A stretch of 64,000 nucleotides of DNA from positions 121,234-185,233 of the forward strand of contig NZ_OBQD01000004.1 in NCBI RefSeq assembly GCF_900220975.1, read 5' to 3'. Under the pieces are notes generated by a model. It was not told the origin of the DNA. It did no database searches and saw only the letters and a program-made list of their open reading frames with translations. The translations under genes and the position numbers were made by a program. This document shows, one piece after another, positions 54,944 to 64,000 of this stretch. How positions within the stretch are numbered: the first letter of the stretch is position 1; each line of letters begins with the position of its first letter. The DNA comes from Rhizobium subbaraonis. GTDB taxonomy: Bacteria; Pseudomonadota; Alphaproteobacteria; Rhizobiales; Rhizobiaceae.

Positions 54944-55329
54944 ATGACGACACTCAAGGTCGGGATCGCCGAACCCGATGAAATGAAAGCCCGCACCATG
55001 CGGGTCGCCAGGGGCGAGGAAAAGCCCGCACCCGGCGATCCGACTGTCTGGTTCGCGTCCACCATGTCCTTTGCCAAGTTCCTGTCGCCCAGCAACTGCG
55101 AACTGCTCCGCATCATCCATGAGCATGAGCCGGACTCGCTGGAGGAACTGGCGCAGATCACCGGCCGCGCGAAATCCAACCTGTCCCGGACCCTCAAGGC
55201 CATGGCCGGCTACGGCCTTGTTCGCATGGAGAAGGGCAAGGGTCTCAAGCTGGTCCCCAAGGTCATCCATGACCGCGTGGAGCTGGTCTTGCCCCTGATC
55301 GAGCGGCGCAAGTCGAAAGGAACCCGCAA

Positions 55330-55333
<4 letters not shown>
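54944..55333 (+). CDS. Winged-helix DNA-binding protein (HVO_A0114/MarR-like)
   Basis: 129 residues. The HTH is clear: LLRIIHEHEPDSLEELAQITGRAKSNLSRTLKAMAGYGLVRMEKG. The N-terminus has TLKVGIAEPDEMKARTMRVA. Its stop overlaps the recombinase start (ATGA), so the two are translationally coupled. It could be a regulator or the directionality factor for the recombinase; it could also be an antitoxin-like protein, as some relatives are. Confidence 0.78.
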
Positions 55334-57039
<1,706 letters not shown>

Positions 57040-57151
57040 GCATACGGTCGGCGCTTGTTCAGCGCGCCGGCTACATAGCGGCTGATTTGCATGCTTGCAA
57101 GGGGCAGTTTCGCCTGGAGGCAACTAATTGACCGGAAAGCGGCAAAACGCC

Positions 57152-57180
57152 TTGACAGCTTTCAGAAGCTCGCCTATTGC
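57152..57180 (+). promoter_or_regulatory. Candidate promoter of rplU-rpmA
   Basis: TTGACA (57152-57157), 17-base spacer, TATTGC (57175-57180). It gives a leader of about 165 bases before rplU. The 57040-57351 space contains no gene. Confidence 0.55.
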
Positions 57181-57351
57181 CGCACGTGCGTGGCAAAGGA
57201 CTAGGGTCTGCCCGCAGTGGTTGGCATCTTGCGCTGCGGCGGAAAATGCCGGGCCATTTTCACCGGCGGGATGACACCCGTCCATCCGACTGACAAAAAG
57301 ACGGCCTCGCCTTGCTGCGAAGAGCCGGAAACGAACATGAAAGGACAAGAA

Positions 57352-57726
57352 ATGTTCGCAGTCATCAAGACCGGCGGTAAGCAGTACCGCGTGGCAGCCA
57401 ACGACGTCGTGACGGTTGAAAAGCTCGTCGCTGTCGCTGGCGACAAGATCGAATTCACCGAAGTGCTGATGGTCGGCGAAGGCGCCGATGCGACGATCGG
57501 CGCTCCCTTCGTCGAAGGCGCGGTCGTGACGGCCGAAGTCGTCGAGCAGGGTCGCGCCAAGAAGGTCATCGCCTTCAAGAAGCGTCGCCGCCAGAACTCC
57601 AAGCGTTCGCGCGGTCACCGTCAGCATCAGACGACTGTCCGGATCGTGGACATCGCGGCAGCCGGCGGCAAGGCCAAGAAGTCTTCCAAGAAGACCGAAG
57701 CCGCTGCCGAAGCAGCAGCGAACTGA
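57352..57726 (+). CDS. rplU: 50S ribosomal protein L21
   Basis: 124 residues from the ATG at 57352 after [34 protein letters not shown] and [19 protein letters not shown] are L21 hallmarks. It carries an Ala/Lys-rich C-terminal extension of about 20 residues ([15 protein letters not shown]), seen in rhizobial L21. It binds 23S rRNA. rpmA follows 30 bases later. Confidence 0.96.
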   Translation: MFAVIKTGGKQYRVAANDVVTVEKLVAVAGDKIEFTEVLMVGEGADATIGAPFVEGAVVTAEVVEQGRAKKVIAFKKRRRQNSKRSRGHRQHQTTVRIVDIAAAGGKAKKSSKKTEAAAEAAAN

Positions 57727-57756
57727 AGATCAGGACGAAGGTAAAGGAGAACTCCC

Positions 57757-58026
57757 ATGGCACACAAAAAAGCTGGCGGTTCCTCGCGTAACGGTCGCGA
57801 TTCGGAGTCCAAGCGCCTTGGCGTGAAGAAATTCGGCGGCGAAACCGTCATTGCAGGCAACATCATCGTGCGCCAGCGCGGTACGAAGTGGCATCCGGGC
57901 GCCAATGTTGGCCTCGGCAAGGACCACACCATTTTTGCGCTTACGGCTGGCAACGTGAACTTCCGTACGAAGGCCAATGGCCGCGTGTACGTGTCTGTAA
58001 TGCCGAAAGCCGAAGCAGCGGAATAA
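57757..58026 (+). CDS. rpmA: 50S ribosomal protein L27
   Basis: 89 residues. [29 protein letters not shown] is the conserved start; [23 protein letters not shown] follows. The N-terminal tail reaches the peptidyl transferase centre. A hairpin terminator lies 73 bases downstream. Confidence 0.97.
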   Translation: MAHKKAGGSSRNGRDSESKRLGVKKFGGETVIAGNIIVRQRGTKWHPGANVGLGKDHTIFALTAGNVNFRTKANGRVYVSVMPKAEAAE

Positions 58027-58099
58027 GCCGGTAGCGCTCTAAAACAGCCGGCGTCTCATCGACCCGGCTGATGCTACAGGTATCGAACCTGCAGAAACA

Positions 58100-58131
58100 A
58101 AAGGGGAGATGGGGCAATCCATCTCCCCTTT
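58100..58131 (+). terminator. Hairpin terminator after rpmA
   Basis: 13-bp perfect stem, AAAGGGGAGATGG / CCATCTCCCCTTT, loop GGCAAT, short T run. Ends the ribosomal protein transcript. Confidence 0.75.
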
Positions 58132-58153
58132 CTGTTGATCTGGAGGATCGAAC

Positions 58154-58786
58154 ATGTTCAGCGAATTGTTGAGGGAAGACCAATCCCGGTCTCCCGAACA
58201 ACGGCCAAGGCCGGAACGGTCAAGGACCGATTGCCCGATCTTATTGACGCAGCGGCTCGTTCTCAGAGCCCCGCACGAAGACGACATCGACGCCCTTGCC
58301 CATCTCGCCAACAACGCCAACATCGCAACGATGGTCGCCCGCATGCCGCATCCCTATACGATCGCGGACGCGGCCGACTTCGTGCGACGCACAAAAGCCG
58401 GCGCGATTGGCAAGTGCGTCTATGCGATCACAAAGGCTGACAACGGCGCGTTCATCGGCTGCTGCGGTGTCGAGCCGCAGGAAGACGGGCGCACGGTCGA
58501 GCTTGGCTACTGGCTGGGCGAACCGTACTGGAACCAGGGCTACGCAACGGAAGCGGCGCAAGGTCTTACGGACATGGTCTTCAGGACCCGCGACGTCGAC
58601 CAGATCGATGCGCGGTGCCGGGTCATGAACATTCCTTCGCGTCGCGTCATCCAGAAGTGCGGTTTCCAGTTCCAGGCGACCGGCATGGTCCAGAGCCTTG
58701 CCGTCGGGGGAATGGTGTCCGTCGAATGGTACCGGCTTGACCGGCGAACCTGGGTTTCCCTGAAGAGCTGGGGGAACATCGGATGA
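58154..58786 (+). CDS. GNAT-family N-acetyltransferase (RimJ-like)
   Basis: 210 residues, GGAGG before the ATG. TQRLVLRAPHEDDIDALAHLANN start, VELGYWLGEPYWNQGYATEAAQGL acetyl-CoA binding site, NIPSRRVIQKCGFQ. The family acetylates N-termini or small molecules; the substrate is unknown. The next acetyltransferase overlaps by four bases. Confidence 0.88.
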   Translation: MFSELLREDQSRSPEQRPRPERSRTDCPILLTQRLVLRAPHEDDIDALAHLANNANIATMVARMPHPYTIADAADFVRRTKAGAIGKCVYAITKADNGAFIGCCGVEPQEDGRTVELGYWLGEPYWNQGYATEAAQGLTDMVFRTRDVDQIDARCRVMNIPSRRVIQKCGFQFQATGMVQSLAVGGMVSVEWYRLDRRTWVSLKSWGNIG

Positions 58787-59373
58787 GCGCGCTTCGTCTT
58801 GAGCGGGAAGACCACATCGTCGGGGACCCTGGGGCGGTGCCGGCGATTGCGACGGCGCGGCTGACGCTGCGTCCGCATCGGCTGGCGGATGCGCCGGCGA
58901 TCGCCGAATCTCTGAGCGACTTCCGGGTCTCGCGCATGCTGGCGCGGGTCCCGGCACCGTTCGACCGGCAGGATGCGGAAGAGTGGCTTGCGGGCGTGAC
59001 GAGCGGGCTCGTGCCGGGCTGGGCGCTTGCCATCACCACCGGGGACGATGTCCATATCGGAACCGTCTTCTTCGAGGAACGGGCCGGCAGCTGGCATCTC
59101 GGTTACTGGCTGAACCGTTTCTACTGGGCTCGCGGCTACATGAGCGAGGCCGTCCAGGCGGCAACAGCGCGGTTTCTCATGCGGATGCCGGGCGTGGAGA
59201 TCCGTTCGGGGGTGTTTGCCGACAATCCCGCCTCGCTGAAGGTGCAGGAGAGGATCGGCTTTCGCATCATCGGGCTGAGCGAGATCTACTCGGTCGCGCG
59301 CAGCGCGATGGTGCCGCATGTGGAAACGCTGCTTTCGCCGGGCGATTTTCGCCCGGCTGCCTCGCGGCGGTGA
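58783..59373 (+). CDS. GNAT-family N-acetyltransferase, second gene
   Basis: 196 residues. ATARLTLRPHRLADAPAIAESLSD, HLGYWLNRFYWARGYMSEAVQAA and NPASLKVQERIGF are GNAT motifs. Tandem with the preceding gene and probably a paralogue. Substrate unknown. Confidence 0.87.
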   Translation: MSALRLEREDHIVGDPGAVPAIATARLTLRPHRLADAPAIAESLSDFRVSRMLARVPAPFDRQDAEEWLAGVTSGLVPGWALAITTGDDVHIGTVFFEERAGSWHLGYWLNRFYWARGYMSEAVQAATARFLMRMPGVEIRSGVFADNPASLKVQERIGFRIIGLSEIYSVARSAMVPHVETLLSPGDFRPAASRR

Positions 59374-59405
59374 CATCGACCTTCGCGCGATGGTGGAACT
59401 GCGGC

Positions 59406-61353
<1,948 letters not shown>

Positions 61354-61354
61354 G

Positions 61355-62530
61355 ATGGCTGAGACCCGCAAGGCGCTTTCGAGCCATAAGCGCATCGTCA
61401 TAAAGATCGGTTCTGCGCTGCTGGTCGATCGGGCGACGGGGTTGAAAAAGGCCTGGCTGGATGCGGTTTGCGCCGACATCGCCGCCCTTCGCGCCGGCGG
61501 CGCGGAGGTGCTGGTGGTCTCGTCGGGGGCGATCGCGCTCGGGCGGACCGTGCTGAACCTGCCCAAGGGCGCGTTGAAGCTGGAGGAGAGCCAGGCGGCG
61601 GCAGCCGTAGGTCAGATCGCCCTGGCCCGGGCGTGGTCCGAAAGCCTTTCGACCGAGGGAATCGTGGCCGGCCAGATCCTGCTGACCCTTGGCGACACGG
61701 AAGAGCGGCGACGCTATCTCAATGCGCGCGCAACGCTGCAGCAGCTGCTGAAACTCGGCTCCGTTCCGATCATCAACGAAAACGACACGGTCGCAACGAC
61801 CGAGATTCGTTATGGCGACAACGATCGCCTGGCCGCCCGCGTCGCGACCATGGCGGGCGCGGACCTGCTGGTGCTGCTGTCCGACATCGACGGGCTTTAT
61901 ACTGCGCCTCCGCATCTCGATCCGCAGGCCAAGTTTCTCGAAACGATCGCCGAGATCACTCCGGAAATCGAGGCAATGGCGGGCGGGGCCGCTTCCGAGC
62001 TGTCGCGCGGCGGCATGCGCACCAAGATCGATGCCGGCAAGATCGCCACTGCTGCGGGCTGCGCGATGATCATCGCATCCGGCAAGCCTGACCATCCGCT
62101 CCGCGCCGTTGCGGAAGGGGCGCGCTCCTCGTGGTTTGCGCCATCCGGTTCGCCTGTTGCCGCGCGCAAGACGTGGATCGCCGGGCAGTTGCAGCCGGCT
62201 GGCATCCTTTCCATCGACGAGGGTGCGGAGATGGCACTGCGCTCCGGCAAGAGCCTCCTTCCCGCCGGCGTGCTGTCGGTGTCCGGGCTGTTCTCGCGCG
62301 GCGACACCATCGCGATCGTGGGCTTGAACGGCCGCGAGATCGCACGCGGACTTGCAAGCTATGACGCCGAGGAGGCGAGACAGATCGCTGGGAAGAAATC
62401 GACCGAGATCGCCGGCCTTCTCGGCTACCCGGGTCGGACCGCGATGGTCCACCGCGACGACCTCGTCATGACCGGCGCCCTGCGGCCGGACGGCGCGTTG
62501 GCGCAGAAGAAGGATCCCGCCCATGCTTGA
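61355..62530 (+). CDS. proB: Glutamate 5-kinase
   Basis: 391 residues from the ATG at 61355. Kinase domain with [45 protein letters not shown], and [11 protein letters not shown]-terminal PUA domain ([20 protein letters not shown]). First step of proline synthesis. Overlaps proA by eight bases. Confidence 0.96.
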   Translation: MAETRKALSSHKRIVIKIGSALLVDRATGLKKAWLDAVCADIAALRAGGAEVLVVSSGAIALGRTVLNLPKGALKLEESQAAAAVGQIALARAWSESLSTEGIVAGQILLTLGDTEERRRYLNARATLQQLLKLGSVPIINENDTVATTEIRYGDNDRLAARVATMAGADLLVLLSDIDGLYTAPPHLDPQAKFLETIAEITPEIEAMAGGAASELSRGGMRTKIDAGKIATAAGCAMIIASGKPDHPLRAVAEGARSSWFAPSGSPVAARKTWIAGQLQPAGILSIDEGAEMALRSGKSLLPAGVLSVSGLFSRGDTIAIVGLNGREIARGLASYDAEEARQIAGKKSTEIAGLLGYPGRTAMVHRDDLVMTGALRPDGALAQKKDPAHA

Positions 62531-63794
62531 GCAAGTCAACGTCGCCGAACTGATGGCCACGATCGGCCGGAGGGCGCGCGCGGCCGCTCGCCCGCTGGCG
62601 ACGGCGTCGACGGAGACGAAGAACCGCGCCCTCGAAGCAATGGCTAAGGCCATAGAGGCGGAAAGGGACACGATCCTTGCTGCCAACGCGATCGACTTGG
62701 CCCATGCCCGCGAAAGCGGTGTTGCCGCATCCTTCATCGATCGGTTGACGCTGACACAGGAACGGATTGAGGCGGTCGCCGCCGGCATTCGCGATATCGC
62801 CGCCTTCAAGGATCCGGTTGGTGACGTGATCGCAGAATGGGACCGCCCCAACGGGCTGCACATCGAGCGCGTGCGCACGCCGCTCGGCGTCATCGGGGTG
62901 ATCTACGAGAGCCGGCCGAACGTGACGGCGGATGCCGGCGCGCTTTGCCTAAAGGCCGGCAATGCCGTCATCCTGCGGGGCGGTTCGGACAGCCTGAACT
63001 CGTCTCAGGCCATCCATGCCTGCCTGGTGCAAGGCCTGAAGGAAGCCGGATTGCCCGAGCATTCCATACAGATGGTTCCGGTCGCGGACCGGGCGGCTGT
63101 CGGCGCGATGCTGTCGGGCCTCGACGGTTGCATCGACGTCATCGTGCCGCGCGGCGGCAAGAGCCTGGTGGCCCGCGTGCAGAACGAGGCGCGCGTTCCG
63201 GTCTTCGCCCATCTCGAAGGGCTCTGCCACATCTATGTCGATCGCTCCGCCGACCCGGAGATGGCGCGCCGTATCGTCGTCAATTCGAAAATGCGCCGCA
63301 CCGGAATCTGCGGCGCGGCCGAGACGCTTCTGATTGACCGGACCGGCGCCGAGACGCTGCTTTCGCCGCTTGTTTCGGCACTGAAGGAAGCCGGCTGTGA
63401 AGTCCGAGCGACGGAGGAGATTCGCGCCCTCGTTCCGGGGCTGGAGCCGGCCACCGAACAGGACTGGTCCACGGAGTATCTGGACGCGATCATTGCCGTG
63501 GCGCTGGTCGATGGCGTCGAGGGCGCGATCGAGCATATCAGCCGCTGGTCGTCGGCGCATACCGAGGCGGTGATCGCGCAGGATCAGGCGGTGGCCGACC
63601 GTTTCTTCGCGGAGATCGATTCGGCGATCCTTCTGCACAATGCCTCCACCCAGTTTGCCGATGGCGGCGAATTTGGCATGGGGGGCGAGATCGGCATCGC
63701 CACGGGCAAAATGCATGCCCGCGGTCCGGTCGGCGTGGAGCAGTTGACCTCGTTCAAGTACAGGGTGCGCGGCACCGGACAGGTGCGGGCGTAG
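62523..63794 (+). CDS. proA: Gamma-glutamyl phosphate reductase
   Basis: 423 residues. [29 protein letters not shown], catalytic Cys about residue 263 in [14 protein letters not shown], and [38 protein letters not shown]. Second step of proline synthesis, NADPH-dependent. nadD begins directly after the stop. Confidence 0.97.
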   Translation: MLEQVNVAELMATIGRRARAAARPLATASTETKNRALEAMAKAIEAERDTILAANAIDLAHARESGVAASFIDRLTLTQERIEAVAAGIRDIAAFKDPVGDVIAEWDRPNGLHIERVRTPLGVIGVIYESRPNVTADAGALCLKAGNAVILRGGSDSLNSSQAIHACLVQGLKEAGLPEHSIQMVPVADRAAVGAMLSGLDGCIDVIVPRGGKSLVARVQNEARVPVFAHLEGLCHIYVDRSADPEMARRIVVNSKMRRTGICGAAETLLIDRTGAETLLSPLVSALKEAGCEVRATEEIRALVPGLEPATEQDWSTEYLDAIIAVALVDGVEGAIEHISRWSSAHTEAVIAQDQAVADRFFAEIDSAILLHNASTQFADGGEFGMGGEIGIATGKMHARGPVGVEQLTSFKYRVRGTGQVRA

Positions 63795-64000
63795 GTGAAG
63801 CTGGAGGGAATCGAGGCGCGCTACCTGCGGATGCCGCATGTCGAAAAAGGCATGGCGGTTGGCCTGTTCGGAGGCTCCTTCAACCCGCCGCACGAGGGTC
63901 ACGTACTCGTGGCCGACATCGCGCTTCGCCGCCTCCGCCTCGATCAGCTCTGGTGGATGGTCACGCCCGGAAATCCGCTCAAGGATCATCGCCACCTTGC
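63795..64000 (+). CDS. nadD: Nicotinate-nucleotide adenylyltransferase, 5' part
   Basis: Cut by the window end. Starts with GTG at 63795, immediately after the proA stop; a later ATG (63852) is also possible. [23 protein letters not shown] contains the nucleotidyltransferase (H/T)xGH motif, and [14 protein letters not shown] is specific for NadD. NAD synthesis. Confidence 0.93.
   Translation, partial: MKLEGIEARYLRMPHVEKGMAVGLFGGSFNPPHEGHVLVADIALRRLRLDQLWWMVTPGNPLKDHRHL

Overview
The window is alphaproteobacterial DNA, most likely Rhizobiales/Rhizobiaceae. The right end (57040-64000) is ordinary chromosome with the order rplU-rpmA-GNAT-GNAT-(phosphatase, opposite strand)-obgE-proB-proA-nadD, which I recall as typical of Rhizobiaceae. 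Nearly everything to the left (1-56982) is one integrative and conjugative element (ICE). It ends at the 3' end of a tRNA-Ser gene, where a large serine recombinase gene runs into the tRNA. The other end of the element lies before position 1.

ICE backbone. A control region (8939-14945) holds an FseA-like DUF6499/DUF2285 pair read through an apparent +1 frameshift, a QseM-like DUF2285 protein, an AlpA-type excisionase/regulator, and a RepA-like initiator with DnaA boxes and two iterons inside its 3' end. ParA and a small ParA partner follow. The DNA-processing genes come next (15193-19954): DUF2840, TraF, DUF736, a lytic transglycosylase and a MOBP/DUF3363 relaxase. Then come traG and a CopG gene (41366-43808, the latter hit by an IS5 element). 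A trb mating-pair set, trbB-C-D-E-J-K-L-F-G-I, plus DUF2274 occupies 44902-54474. A recombinase operon closes the element (54610-56982). The layout resembles the Tn4371/ICEMlSym class of elements, but with a serine recombinase.

Cargo. (a) 1-8700: ParB-like protein, PrlF/YhaV toxin-antitoxin pair, DUF736 genes, LysR, extra ClpP, ArsR/SRPBCC pair and DUF932. (b) 9900-12155: a biotin uptake module, bioR-bioY plus a broken DMT transporter, with two BioR boxes. (c) 19958-41211, between relaxase and traG: a redox cluster of LysR, carboxymuconolactone decarboxylase-like protein, NHL beta-propeller, LysR, aldo/keto reductase, quinone oxidoreductase and LysR. The NHL gene is split by an IS3 element. 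The IS3 element is itself split by about 13.6 kb carrying IS110, IS630 and IS6 remnants and a complete fatty acid beta-oxidation operon with its TetR regulator.

Regulatory structure. Several repeated non-coding elements link ICE operons. A 54-bp element sits exactly 69 bases before the start codon of both the AlpA/RepA operon and the recombinase operon. A 106-bp identical repeat with a long palindrome precedes both the ParB-like and DUF932 genes. A 17-bp identical motif precedes both traG and trbB. Together with the frameshifted activator and its likely antiactivator, these suggest coordinated control of excision, replication and transfer.
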